In this document: positions 54,636-62,873 of the stretch, in pieces
Layout of the letters: each line of letters begins with the position of its first letter
How positions within the stretch are numbered: position 1 is the first letter of the stretch
DNA from: Bacteroidaceae bacterium
GTDB lineage: Bacteria; Bacteroidota; Bacteroidia; Bacteroidales; Bacteroidaceae
Assembly (NCBI GenBank): GCA_017507105.1
Contig: JAFWBM010000014.1
Location: forward strand, 34,156-98,155
Direction of reading: 5' to 3'
Length of the DNA: 64,000 bases
The notes under the pieces: model-generated
Told to the model about the DNA's origin: nothing
What the model saw: the letters and a program-made list of their open reading frames with translations, nothing else
Database searches by the model: none
Made by a program: the position numbers and the translations under genes

Positions 54636-54752
54636 AATGGAAAAGGTACATGTACAGGAGATATACTACGACACCGACAATGGTAAGTATGATACTCTTT
54701 GTTATAATATGTATAAGTAGTTTCATATTCTTCTATATTATATCTATAAGTA

Positions 54753-54792
54753 AAGGGGCGACGATTGATTCTCGACACCCCTTTTTACTTTT
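54753..54792 (-). terminator. Probable terminator of the ferredoxin gene
   Basis: Imperfect hairpin (aaagggg...cccctttt with a few mismatches in the upper stem) about 35 bases beyond the ferredoxin stop on the minus strand. Exact ends are approximate. Confidence 0.5.
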
Positions 54793-54823
54793 CGACTTCT
54801 ACTGCCGAATAGCGGTATATTTA

Positions 54824-54991
54824 TTATCCCTCGATAATAGCCTCTGAAGGACATACAGCTGCACAAGAACCGCAGTCGATGCACAACTCGGGGTTAATAG
54901 AATATTTCTCGCCTTCTGAAATTGCGCCCTGAGGGCACTCGTCGATGCAAGTACCGCATGCAACGCAGTTGTCTGTAATTACGTAAGCCAT
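54824..54991 (-). CDS. 2x[4Fe-4S] ferredoxin
   Basis: Small 55-residue ferredoxin of the clostridial type. Two complete cluster motifs are visible: CVACGTCIDECP and CIDCGSCAAVCP (each C-x2-C-x2-C-x3-C), each last cysteine supplying the other cluster. Low-potential electron carrier, probably serving pyruvate:ferredoxin oxidoreductase or similar enzymes. The open frame extends 31 codons upstream through the promoter region; the ATG at 54991 gives the normal start MAYVITDNC. A TATCTTCG box (minus strand, 55023-55030) lies about 32 bases upstream. Single-gene unit divergent from porT. Confidence 0.96.
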   Translation of the reverse strand: MAYVITDNCVACGTCIDECPQGAISEGEKYSINPELCIDCGSCAAVCPSEAIIEG

Positions 54992-55022
54992 AGTTGTAAA
55001 TTTAAAATTTGTATTATCGTTG

Positions 55023-55030
55023 CGAAGATA
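55023..55030 (-). promoter_or_regulatory. -7 element of the ferredoxin gene
   Basis: TATCTTCG on the minus strand, 32 bases before the ferredoxin start. -33 element not clear. Confidence 0.4.
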
Positions 55031-55124
55031 CTGCTTTTTGTAGATTCTTCTCTTTATTACAGCGTATTTAACATATTTTTGCAATTGCCTCTATGCGGTA
55101 TCAATATCTTTAACCTATAGAAGA

Positions 55125-55152
55125 TACCTTTGAACTTTTCTTTATACCTTTG
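55125..55152 (+). promoter_or_regulatory. Tandem -7 elements upstream of porT
   Basis: TACCTTTG occurs twice, at 55125-55132 and 55145-55152, both exact TAnnTTTG matches on the plus strand. Neither has a TTTG at 19-21 bases upstream. The second, 34 bases before the start, is the better placed. Confidence 0.4.
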
Positions 55153-55186
55153 CAATAAGTGCCGATTATTGCCGTTATTATAAATA

Positions 55187-55888
55187 ATGAGAAAGTATAC
55201 TTACATATTCTTCCTGCTTCTGTTTCCATTGATGATTGTCGCTCAGGAGCGTAAAGTACAGAACAAGCCCTATATCGACTATCGTCGCTTGCATTATGGC
55301 TTCTTTATAGGTGTGCATATGCAGGACCTTGAGTTTACAAATAACGGTTTTACAACCGCTGATGGGGAACAATGGTATGCAGATGTGGCATCATACAGCC
55401 CCGGTTTCAGTGTAGGTGTCCTTGCCGATTTGCGTATCAATTCACATGTCTCGTTGCGACTTATTCCCACCATGCACTTCGGAGACAAGAATGTTATTTT
55501 CCGTGAGACGGGCAGTGGACAGATAGAGCGTCAACAGGTGAAATCTACCTATATATCCGTGCCGTTTGAGGTAAAGCTTGCAGCAGAGCGTTTCAATAAC
55601 TACCGGCCTTATGTCATTGCCGGTGTCAGTCCTATGCTCGATCTAACAGTAAAGAAACAGCGCCCTTTATTGGTAAAGAGTTTCGATACGATGTTGGAGT
55701 TCGGTGTTGGTTGCGATTTTTATCTTCCTTTCTTTAAACTAAATCCGGAAATAAAGTTTGCATTCAGTTTGATTGATATACTTGATAAGAACCGTAACGA
55801 CCTACTGGACGAGAACCTTAGAAAATTTACAAATTCTTTGGATAAGGTGGTTGCCAAAATGATAGTTCTTTCTTTCTATTTCGAGTGA
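55187..55888 (+). CDS. porT: Type IX secretion protein PorT
   Basis: 233-residue outer-membrane beta-barrel of the PorT family, required for T9SS function in Porphyromonas gingivalis. Signal peptide ends near MIVAQ (about residue 19). The family hallmark is at the start of the mature protein: KPYIDYRRLHYGFFIGVHMQDLEF-type sequence (about 27-50), followed by strands such as FSVGVLADLRINSHVSLRL and EFGVGCDFYLPFFKLNPEIKF, ending in the barrel-terminal VLSFYFE. Its presence with porU and porV in one window supports a working T9SS. Single-gene unit with tandem -7 boxes. Confidence 0.9.
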   Translation: MRKYTYIFFLLLFPLMIVAQERKVQNKPYIDYRRLHYGFFIGVHMQDLEFTNNGFTTADGEQWYADVASYSPGFSVGVLADLRINSHVSLRLIPTMHFGDKNVIFRETGSGQIERQQVKSTYISVPFEVKLAAERFNNYRPYVIAGVSPMLDLTVKKQRPLLVKSFDTMLEFGVGCDFYLPFFKLNPEIKFAFSLIDILDKNRNDLLDENLRKFTNSLDKVVAKMIVLSFYFE

Positions 55889-55912
55889 AATGGCAATATT
55901 TTGCTCTCTTTG

Positions 55913-55943
55913 TTTGCTTTTTATAAAAAAGTGTATACATTTG
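55913..55943 (+). promoter_or_regulatory. Promoter of the trp leader and trpB2
   Basis: TTTG (55913-55916), 19 bases, TACATTTG (55936-55943): exact consensus. The start of transcription near 55950 gives a leader of about 240 bases, unusually long for this window. Confidence 0.8.
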
Positions 55944-55993
55944 CAGACACGTGTAGCAGATTGCTTCATTAATTTGTGATAATATCAAAGAAT

Positions 55994-56092
55994 ATGCATA
56001 TAACCAATCTTACAAACTGTTTACGATGGTGGCGTTGTTTGGAACCTTTCAAAGAATATTCCACCTTTAGTTTGTATTGTGGTAGGTTGTAA
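55994..56092 (+). CDS. trp leader peptide (two adjacent Trp codons)
   Basis: 32-codon frame with ATG at 55994 and stop TAA at 56090-56092; residues 9-17 read CLRWWRCLE. Two tandem tryptophan codons in so short a frame, placed ahead of a terminator and a tryptophan synthase gene, mark it as a regulatory leader peptide whose translation senses charged tRNA-Trp. The peptide itself probably has no function. Several other rare residues (three cysteines) may add sensitivity. No ribosome-binding motif is visible, which is normal in this phylum. Confidence 0.7.
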   Translation: MHITNLTNCLRWWRCLEPFKEYSTFSLYCGRL

Positions 56093-56122
56093 TGTGACAA
56101 AGTGTCAATATAAACAAATTAA

Positions 56123-56166
56123 ACGAGGGTGTATTGAATGTTTTATTCCGCACCCCCGTTTTTTTA
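56123..56166 (+). terminator. Attenuator terminator before trpB2
   Basis: Stem 56123-56131 with 56151-56159 (nine positions, one A-C mismatch), 19-base loop that may pair further, followed by seven T. It lies 25 bases before the trpB2 start, so full termination would silence the gene. Confidence 0.75.
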
Positions 56167-56190
56167 GTTATTAACGAAGAATGAATTATT

Positions 56191-57543
56191 ATGGAAAATA
56201 AGAAACGTTACTTTCTTAGGGATGAAGAGATGCCCACCAGGTGGTATAATATACAGGCAGATATGCTGAACAAACCCGAGCTGATGTTAAATCCCGAGAC
56301 GCGTAAGCCAATAACGGTCGAGGAGCTCTCCAAACTTATCTCGTATGAGTCGGCATGTCAGGAACTGAATACAACCGACCGATGGATAGATATTCCTCAA
56401 GAGGTACTCGACATGTATCGCTATTACCGTTCTACACCGCTTGTAAGGGCATATGGATTGGAAAAAGCATTGGGAACTCCTGCTCATATATATTTCAAGA
56501 ATGAGAGTGTAAGCCCTATTGGTTCGCATAAACTCAACTCGGCTCTTCCACAAGCCTACTATTGCAAGAAAGAGGGTTGTACAAATATTACAACCGAGAC
56601 AGGAGCCGGACAGTGGGGTTGTGCGTTGTCTTATGCTTCCAAGGTGTTCGGACTCGAATGTGCGGTGTATCAGGTGAAGATAAGCTACGAACAGAAACCC
56701 TATCGGCGTAGTGTAATGCAGGCCTTTGGAGCACAAGTCACCCCCTCACCATCGATGTCGACACGAGCAGGCAAGGATATACTTACCAAATATCCTAATC
56801 ATCAGGGTTCGCTGGGTACTGCAATTTCTGAAGCAGTGGAACTGGCTCTTACAACTCCCGGATGTAAATACTCTTTAGGCTCGGTTATGAGCCATGTCAG
56901 CTTGCATCAGACAATTATAGGACTCGAGGCTGAACTACAGATGCAGAAGGCTGGAGAATATCCCGATATTGTTATAGGTTGTTTCGGTGGAGGTTCCAAT
57001 TTCTCGGGAATTGCTTTCCCTTTTATGCGTCATAATATTCTGGATGGTAAGAGCACACGTTTTGTTGCTGCCGAGCCCGAGTCATGTCCTAAACTGACAA
57101 GAGGTAAGTTCTGCTACGATTTTGGTGACGAGAGTGGATATACTCCTCTTATGCCTATGTATTCGTTGGGACATAAGTTCAAACCGGCTAATATCCATGC
57201 AGGAGGTTTGCGTTATCATGGCGCAGGAGTAATTGTGTCGCAACTCTTGAAAGATGGTCTTATGGAGGCTGTAGATATAGAGCAGTTGAAGAGTTTTGAA
57301 GCCGGACTTCTCTTTGCCAAAGCCGAGGGTATTGTTCCTGCACCGGAGTCGTGTCATGCAATTGCTGCAACGATACAGGAGGCGCTGAAGTGTAGGGATA
57401 ACGGCGACTCTAAGACGATACTATTCTGTCTCTCGGGGCATGGGCTTATGGATATGTCGGCCTATGACCAATATCTTGCAGGTAGCCTTGGCAATTATAC
57501 GATAAGTGATGAAGAGATAGATAAAAGCATTGCAAATATTTGA
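56191..57543 (+). CDS. Tryptophan synthase beta chain, TrpB2 type
   Basis: 450 residues, the size of the TrpB2 branch of tryptophan synthase beta subunits (classical TrpB is about 400). PLP-dependent; joins indole and serine to form tryptophan. The PLP lysine is Lys114 in GSHKLNSAL, the catalytic glutamate Glu136 lies in TETGAGQWG, and the phosphate loop is GCFGGGSNF (about 263-271). N-terminal extension with PTRWYNIQADM is diagnostic of TrpB2. No trpA is adjacent; TrpB2 enzymes can act without a tight alpha partner and may salvage indole. Regulated, on sequence grounds, by the upstream trp attenuator. Confidence 0.92.
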   Translation: MENKKRYFLRDEEMPTRWYNIQADMLNKPELMLNPETRKPITVEELSKLISYESACQELNTTDRWIDIPQEVLDMYRYYRSTPLVRAYGLEKALGTPAHIYFKNESVSPIGSHKLNSALPQAYYCKKEGCTNITTETGAGQWGCALSYASKVFGLECAVYQVKISYEQKPYRRSVMQAFGAQVTPSPSMSTRAGKDILTKYPNHQGSLGTAISEAVELALTTPGCKYSLGSVMSHVSLHQTIIGLEAELQMQKAGEYPDIVIGCFGGGSNFSGIAFPFMRHNILDGKSTRFVAAEPESCPKLTRGKFCYDFGDESGYTPLMPMYSLGHKFKPANIHAGGLRYHGAGVIVSQLLKDGLMEAVDIEQLKSFEAGLLFAKAEGIVPAPESCHAIAATIQEALKCRDNGDSKTILFCLSGHGLMDMSAYDQYLAGSLGNYTISDEEIDKSIANI

Positions 57544-57594
57544 GTTATACTATTAAGGTATGTGTAATGAGTTATACTATTAAGGTATGTGTAA
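57542..57594 (+). repeat. 27-bp tandem duplication over the esterase start
   Basis: The 27-base unit at 57542-57568 repeats at 57569-57594 with only the last base changed. Each copy carries an identical start region ending in ATG TGT. The first ATG (57560) opens a seven-codon frame that stops at 57581-57583, inside the leader; the second (57587) opens the esterase gene. Confidence 0.9.
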
Positions 57595-58171
57595 AAAGAT
57601 ATTGTATGTACATGGTTTTGCATCGTCGGGTAGTTCCGGGACTGTAATGGCACTGCGCAGACACTTTAAGGATATGCGTGTCGTGGCTCCGGATCTTCCT
57701 CTCGATCCGTTTGAGGCGATGGATATGTTGCGTGAATGTATTGCAATCGAGAAACCCGATATAGTCATTGGAACATCTATGGGTGGTATGTATGTGCAGC
57801 AACTATGGGGGGTGCGACGTATTGTAGTGAATCCCTCTTTCGAAATGTCTCGCTCTTTGCTGTTTGGTAAGATGGGACGTAATAAATATATGTCGAAACG
57901 AAAGGATGGTGCTACCGAGTTTCGTGTAGACAAGACTCTTGTCGAGCGATTTAAGCTTATGGAAAAGAGTCAGTTTGATGGTATCACTCCCCAAGAACAG
58001 CAGTTCATTACAGGGTTGTTTGGAGATAAGGATAGGGTGGTTCACTTCAAGCCTCTTATGGAGAAACTATATGGGGCAGAGCGTTGTATGTGGTTCGATG
58101 GTGAGCATCGGCTTAATGATGATGTGGTGAAAAAAGTGCTTGTGCCACTTATAAATAGTATACTGCAGTGA
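57587..58171 (+). CDS. YqiA-like alpha/beta-fold esterase
   Basis: 194 residues, small alpha/beta hydrolase. Starts with ILYVHGFASSGSSGT (oxyanion-hole HGF), nucleophile Ser64 in IGTSMGGMYVQ, a candidate acid in the middle part and the catalytic histidine probably in DGEHRLND (about 178). Resembles E. coli YqiA, an esterase of unknown physiological substrate. Cytoplasmic. Start chosen at the second copy of a 27-bp repeat because the first copy's ATG runs into a stop after seven codons. It lies 43 bases after trpB2 and may be co-transcribed, but no tryptophan role is known. Confidence 0.85.
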   Translation: MCKKILYVHGFASSGSSGTVMALRRHFKDMRVVAPDLPLDPFEAMDMLRECIAIEKPDIVIGTSMGGMYVQQLWGVRRIVVNPSFEMSRSLLFGKMGRNKYMSKRKDGATEFRVDKTLVERFKLMEKSQFDGITPQEQQFITGLFGDKDRVVHFKPLMEKLYGAERCMWFDGEHRLNDDVVKKVLVPLINSILQ

Positions 58172-58182
58172 TGTTTGTTGAT

Positions 58183-58223
58183 AAATCAAGCGGTAGGAAT
58201 CTTAAATTCCTACCGCTTGATTT
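58183..58223. terminator. Bidirectional terminator between the esterase and fasciclin genes
   Basis: Perfect 18-bp stem (58183-58200 with 58206-58223), five-base loop, A- and T-rich ends. Serves the convergent esterase (plus) and fasciclin (minus) genes. Confidence 0.85.
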
Positions 58224-58239
58224 ATTATAGTAACGAATC

Positions 58240-60351
58240 CTATTCTCTATCTTCGGGGATTGTTCCGTTTACAATTCCGGTGGGCACAAACTCTATATAA
58301 TCGTGCATACCCTCTCTACCATCGTCGTCAACAACGCTCTTCATTCGCAACCAGTTGCCGCCCTCTCTGTTGGGGTCGTAGTGCATGGTAGTAATGATGT
58401 AGCGGATACCTCCGGGTGAATGGCGTGCACTTTCCATATTCTCACCGTTCTTGTGGTCTACATAGTTGGCTATCGACAATGGACCCTTCATGTAGCCGTG
58501 GTTGCGCATAGTCTTGTCGTTCTCTATTCCGTTATCGTCGGTTTCGGAATCTTTAATCCAACCTATTCTGGCATCGTTGGCTGGTATTCTAAGGTCTACG
58601 GGAATACCGCAAATCTTGCCGTTAACATAGAATTGGGTAATTGAACGAGGAGAAGTGGCCGAGTAGCCGATTCTTATCTCGTACTGTCCTTCAGGCAAGG
58701 GAGGGAGCCTGTATTCGAAATCGTATTGTCCGTTTGCAATGAATTCATCGCCGTTTAATGTCACTCCCCAGTCCCAAGGTGTCAGGTAGTGCAGCAGTGT
58801 CAGAGGGTTGTTTATTTTTAGGTTTTTGCAGTAGCCGTCGGGTATATTCACATCACCTGCAGTCGGGAAGGATTTTCTAGCAAATGTGCTTCCTGTTGCC
58901 TTTTTTGACGAGTAACGGACATCGTTTGTCATAAGTTCGGGCAGAAGCGATGCGAAGTCGAAACGCATGCGCTCATATAGAACGTTCTGGCGCATCTCCT
59001 CTTCGTTGTATATTAATACACCGTCTATTGGCAAGATTGTTCCGTTCAAGGCTTGTGAGTCAAAATCGCCATATATCTCGGGACACTTATCGGGGAAGTC
59101 GTTAGGGTTGTATACCATTATGTCCATATGTTTCTCCATACCCGGGACAATGGGAGCCATGCGGTTCGAAGGGTTAAGGAACTTCTTATACTTCTTGTTT
59201 ACATCGTTGCTGCTCAATGGTATTATTACCTTCAGTATTTGGTTGGTCTTGGTTACGAAATAGTCCATACGGTCGAAACCGGGCATGAAAGCGTGCTCGC
59301 TATAGAATGTCTCACCTTTTACGGCCTCGCCGTCATTGTCGAGTTTTAGGTTGTGTTCGTAGAGTACCAATTTAGGGTAGGTTACCTCGCAGTCGAGCAG
59401 GTGGTAACCTACAAATTTGTTTAATGCGTTTTTGCTGTTGGTGTAGTCGTTTGGTGCCTCGTCTGTGTACCAAGTGGTAACCTTTGCTTTGAGGTCCTCT
59501 ATATCTGAAATGCCAAGTTCGTTGAATACACTATCGTATGGTGCAAAGATGGTATATTTCTGATATTTCATTCTTGGATATTTTGCTGCACCGGTGATGT
59601 CATTGGCTTTCGAATATCCCGGGGCATCTACGTTCATAAGGTCATAACTCTTATCTTCGTAGCCCTGCATTTTCTCTTCATATCCTGTGAGTTTTATGGC
59701 TTCCGAGAATATGGAAAAGTAATCGTACTGCTCAAGGTGCTCAGATACCATCTTGGTAGACTGATTTACAACTTGGTCTACAACATGTATCACGCCATTT
59801 TCGGTACGCTCATCACCTAGAATTATTCTTGCCTGATTGTTTACATATACTTGTGGTATATCATTTTCGTCCACCGTAAACTTCATGCTCATGTATCTGT
59901 TGTTATAGTTTTGGGTGGGGAGCAAATCAGCGCTGGTTATGTCTATAAGCTCGTATTTGGCGGGGATAAGGTGGGTCTTGGCTATTGCTATGGCCATAGA
60001 GTCATCCTTTAGTAAATCTTCGAGGTATGGAGATTCCACACCGGTCCATATGGGCTTGTCTGTGTCTTTTGTATTTTGCCAAATGGAGTCCTGCTCTATA
60101 AGGAATCTCTCGATGGCTTTATTAGTGGGAGCAAAAAGTGTGTGGTCTCCGTATGTCTGCAGGATACCCATCATCTTGGCTTTCTCATAAATCTTTATGA
60201 AATCGGAAAACTCAGGTCTGTTCCTGAGGTAATCTGCCATTGTCTCATTTTTGAAAGTGTAACGGTTACTCTTGTCTATATCTTCGGTACAAGATGCAAA
60301 CAAAGCCAACAAGCATGTGATAAATGCTAATTTACAAATTCTCCTTATCAT
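58240..60351 (-). CDS. Fasciclin (FAS1) domain lipoprotein
   Basis: 703 residues. Lipobox LFASCTEDID (Cys about 21) followed by acidic residues, a pattern linked to surface export in Bacteroidota. First FAS1-like domain about 40-200 (FIKIYEKAKMMGILQTYGDHTLFAPTNKAIERFL, with GVIHVVDQV at its end), a second, more divergent one about 205-460 (YTIFAPYDSVFNELGI ... GTILPIDGVLIYN). The last 230 residues form an unrelated beta-rich region with FEYRLPPLPEGQYEIRIGYSA, possibly carbohydrate-binding-like. FAS1 domains mediate adhesion. Stand-alone gene with its own consensus promoter, divergent from the TonB receptor gene. Confidence 0.85.
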   Translation of the reverse strand: MIRRICKLAFITCLLALFASCTEDIDKSNRYTFKNETMADYLRNRPEFSDFIKIYEKAKMMGILQTYGDHTLFAPTNKAIERFLIEQDSIWQNTKDTDKPIWTGVESPYLEDLLKDDSMAIAIAKTHLIPAKYELIDITSADLLPTQNYNNRYMSMKFTVDENDIPQVYVNNQARIILGDERTENGVIHVVDQVVNQSTKMVSEHLEQYDYFSIFSEAIKLTGYEEKMQGYEDKSYDLMNVDAPGYSKANDITGAAKYPRMKYQKYTIFAPYDSVFNELGISDIEDLKAKVTTWYTDEAPNDYTNSKNALNKFVGYHLLDCEVTYPKLVLYEHNLKLDNDGEAVKGETFYSEHAFMPGFDRMDYFVTKTNQILKVIIPLSSNDVNKKYKKFLNPSNRMAPIVPGMEKHMDIMVYNPNDFPDKCPEIYGDFDSQALNGTILPIDGVLIYNEEEMRQNVLYERMRFDFASLLPELMTNDVRYSSKKATGSTFARKSFPTAGDVNIPDGYCKNLKINNPLTLLHYLTPWDWGVTLNGDEFIANGQYDFEYRLPPLPEGQYEIRIGYSATSPRSITQFYVNGKICGIPVDLRIPANDARIGWIKDSETDDNGIENDKTMRNHGYMKGPLSIANYVDHKNGENMESARHSPGGIRYIITTMHYDPNREGGNWLRMKSVVDDDGREGMHDYIEFVPTGIVNGTIPEDRE

Positions 60352-60393
60352 AATTGTAATGTTTTTACTTTAAGAGTAGTATATTCGTTCTTG

Positions 60394-60426
60394 CAAATAT
60401 AATATTTAAGTTTTTAAAAGAACAAA
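60394..60426 (-). promoter_or_regulatory. Promoter of the fasciclin gene
   Basis: On the minus strand TTTG (plus 60423-60426), 21 bases, TATATTTG (plus 60394-60401): exact consensus. Leader of about 35 bases. Confidence 0.75.
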
Positions 60427-60534
60427 TTATAAAACCGCTTTTTTATATAATATTTAACTGTTGTAATGCGATTTTACCGATAATACATAAAAAATTGTTA
60501 AAGTTGTGATATGTATCTATTTAACTATGACATA

Positions 60535-60566
60535 TTTGTGTATTCGGGTAACTTTTGCTAAATTTG
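60535..60566 (+). promoter_or_regulatory. Promoter of the TonB receptor gene
   Basis: TTTG (60535-60538), 20 bases, TAAATTTG (60559-60566): exact consensus. Leader of about 60 bases. The intergenic space between this and the divergent fasciclin promoter (about 110 bases) is AT-rich and shows no further structure. Confidence 0.75.
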
Positions 60567-60635
60567 CAACCCTATTATGTATGGCAATTTGCCTTGACAC
60601 TTTGATGGAAAACTAAAAAGATTTCTGTAACCACG

Positions 60636-62846
60636 ATGTACTACCTTGCAATATTTTTGCTTGCTTTGTTGCATAATGAACAGTTGGATACCGTCCTGTT
60701 GCGGGGTCTTGAGGTGGTTGCATCCATCAAGTATGAAGACGAGGATGATGGTGCCTACTCATCTACAACAGTAGGTAGAGCGGCTCTCGAGAATAGACAT
60801 ATTGCATCTGTAAAAGAATTGACCTCTATTGTTCCGAATTTTTATCAACCAGATTATGGTTCGCGCATGACGTCATCGATATATGTGCGTGGTTTCGGTT
60901 CGCGAATAGACCAGCCTGTAGTGGGACTTAGTATAGATGAGGTACCTGTTCTCAATAAGAATAACTACGATTTCGATCTTTTTGATATCTCCAAAGTTCA
61001 GATCATACGCGGAGCGCAAAGTACATTGTGTGGACGTAACACCGTAGGTGGAAAAATTGATGTATACACCCTGTCACCGCTTCTCTTTCAGGGGAAACGC
61101 CTTTCTGTAGAGTATGGCAATAAGAATTCTCTTCGAGTGAAGGCTTCCCATTATGCATCTCGCAGCAGGAAATTCGGGTGGTCGGCAAATGTGTATTACA
61201 GCCATTCAGATGGTTATTTTATGAATAAGGAACTAGGCGAGGCTTGTGATGGTGGAGATAATGCGGCAATGCGTTTCAGAGTGCAGTATCTGCCATCCTC
61301 TAATTTGAGTATCGATAACTCTTTTTCATTATCACTTTCAGATGAAGGGGGGTGGGCTTACAGGCTCTTTGATAGGGAATCGGGTATAGTTATGCCGATA
61401 GCATATAATGATCCGTGCAGTTATCGTAGGTTTAATGTATCTGATGGGTTGGTTATAAAACTTTATTTCGATAAGTTCACTCTCTCTTCCACCACCGGAT
61501 ATCAATATATGAATGACAGGATGCGAATTGATAACGATTTCAGACCTCTGGAGTATTTCCTTTTGGGACAATATCAGAAAGAGCACTCTTTTTCACAGGA
61601 GTTCGTTGCAAAATCGTTGGGTGATACCGGTTTTAGCTGGTTGATGGGAGTCTATTCATTCTATAAGGATTTGAAGATGGATGCTCCGGTTCTCTTTAAG
61701 CGTGAGGGTATCGACAATCTCATTCTTGGTAATATGAATAGTATGCTGCAAGGTAGCGGCTATTTCTTTGAATTCCGTGATTCCTCGTTTCCTATAGAAG
61801 ATAAATTTGATATTCCAACTTATGGAGCAGCTTTATATGGCGAATTGGGATATAAAATAGGTTCCTTCAATCTTAAAGGAGGGCTGCGTATTGACTTTGA
61901 ACAGTCGTCGATGGATTATAATAGTTATGCTACCATAAACTATAAATCAAAGAAAGAGTATAGCGAATATAGGAGGATTAATAGCTCTTTTGTGGGAACA
62001 TCGACGAACAGAGCATTTGAGCTGTTGCCCCGTTTATCTGTTACATATGATGACGAGTGGGGTAATATATATGCTACAATAAGCAAAGGATTTAAGGCAG
62101 GAGGTTTCAATACCCAACTTTTTTCCGATATATTGCGTGACAAACTTGCCAAAGAACTATGGAGCGATTTTCAAGGTACTCCTTCCGATTGGAAAGGAGA
62201 TGCTTCGGTAACTGAATATGAACCTGAGGTTTCGTGGAACTATGAACTTGGCAGCCATCTATATCCTCTTGTCGATAAGAGTCTGCGTCTCTCGCTATCG
62301 TTGTTTTATATAGATTGCCGAAACCAGCAGATTACGGTGTTCCCAAAAGGAAAGACGGGGCGTATGATGTCCAATGCCGGTCGTTCACATAGCTACGGTG
62401 CCGAATTTGCTTTTAACTACACACAGGGACGAGTTGTGCTTGATGCCTCGTACGGATATTCTAATGCTACATTTGATGAGTATGTGAGCGGAGACAACAA
62501 CTATAAAGGGAATTATCTGCCTCTTGCACCACGTGAGACTGCATCGGTGAATGTTGCCTATTCCATACCTGTGTCACAGAACTTTGCCAAATCTCTTATA
62601 CTCAATGTTGGGTGGAATGGAGTAGGACGCATATATTGGAACGAAGATAACACCCTCTCCCAACCTTTCTATGGAATATGGTCGGCTTCTCTCTCTTGGG
62701 AGAAGGGGCATTTTGGTGTTTCGCTGTGGGGTAAGAATATTTTGGATAAAGAGTATAAGGCTTTTTATTTCAATTCAATAGAGAACCACTTTTTTGCATA
62801 TGGCAAGCCTGTACAATATGGAGTATCATTACATTTGAACTTATAA
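60636..62846 (+). CDS. TonB-dependent outer-membrane receptor
   Basis: 736 residues, classical TonB receptor rather than SusC type: no carboxypeptidase-like domain. A short signal-like segment (residues 1-13) is followed directly by the plug (about 45-160), with SIYVRGFGSRIDQPVVGLSIDEVP and VQIIRGAQSTLCGRNTVGGKIDV. The barrel carries ISKGFKAGGFNTQLF, the family NYELGSHLYP block and a C-terminal strand ending GVSLHLNL. The architecture matches siderophore, cobalamin or other small-ligand receptors, but no signature residue fixes the ligand. Downstream calycin-like lipoprotein (27-base gap) is probably its partner. Exact consensus promoter upstream. Confidence 0.9.
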   Translation: MYYLAIFLLALLHNEQLDTVLLRGLEVVASIKYEDEDDGAYSSTTVGRAALENRHIASVKELTSIVPNFYQPDYGSRMTSSIYVRGFGSRIDQPVVGLSIDEVPVLNKNNYDFDLFDISKVQIIRGAQSTLCGRNTVGGKIDVYTLSPLLFQGKRLSVEYGNKNSLRVKASHYASRSRKFGWSANVYYSHSDGYFMNKELGEACDGGDNAAMRFRVQYLPSSNLSIDNSFSLSLSDEGGWAYRLFDRESGIVMPIAYNDPCSYRRFNVSDGLVIKLYFDKFTLSSTTGYQYMNDRMRIDNDFRPLEYFLLGQYQKEHSFSQEFVAKSLGDTGFSWLMGVYSFYKDLKMDAPVLFKREGIDNLILGNMNSMLQGSGYFFEFRDSSFPIEDKFDIPTYGAALYGELGYKIGSFNLKGGLRIDFEQSSMDYNSYATINYKSKKEYSEYRRINSSFVGTSTNRAFELLPRLSVTYDDEWGNIYATISKGFKAGGFNTQLFSDILRDKLAKELWSDFQGTPSDWKGDASVTEYEPEVSWNYELGSHLYPLVDKSLRLSLSLFYIDCRNQQITVFPKGKTGRMMSNAGRSHSYGAEFAFNYTQGRVVLDASYGYSNATFDEYVSGDNNYKGNYLPLAPRETASVNVAYSIPVSQNFAKSLILNVGWNGVGRIYWNEDNTLSQPFYGIWSASLSWEKGHFGVSLWGKNILDKEYKAFYFNSIENHFFAYGKPVQYGVSLHLNL

Positions 62847-62873
62847 TTATTAATAACTTATAAAAAAGGATTT

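Larger units (their letters stand above)
55950..56190 (+). promoter_or_regulatory. trp-operon-type attenuator leader
   Basis: The transcript leader carries all parts of ribosome-mediated attenuation. A leader peptide frame (55994-56092) has two adjacent Trp codons at 56027-56032. GGTGG within those codons (56028-56032) can pair with CCACC (56061-56065). The same segment (CACCTTT, 56062-56068) can instead pair over seven positions, with two wobbles, with GAGGGTG (56125-56131), the 5' arm of the terminator. Stalling at Trp codons would free CCACCTTT to block the terminator and let transcription reach trpB2. It resembles the Bacteroid-trp RNA motif described for tryptophan genes in this phylum; identity with that motif is from memory and should be confirmed. 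Confidence 0.75.
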
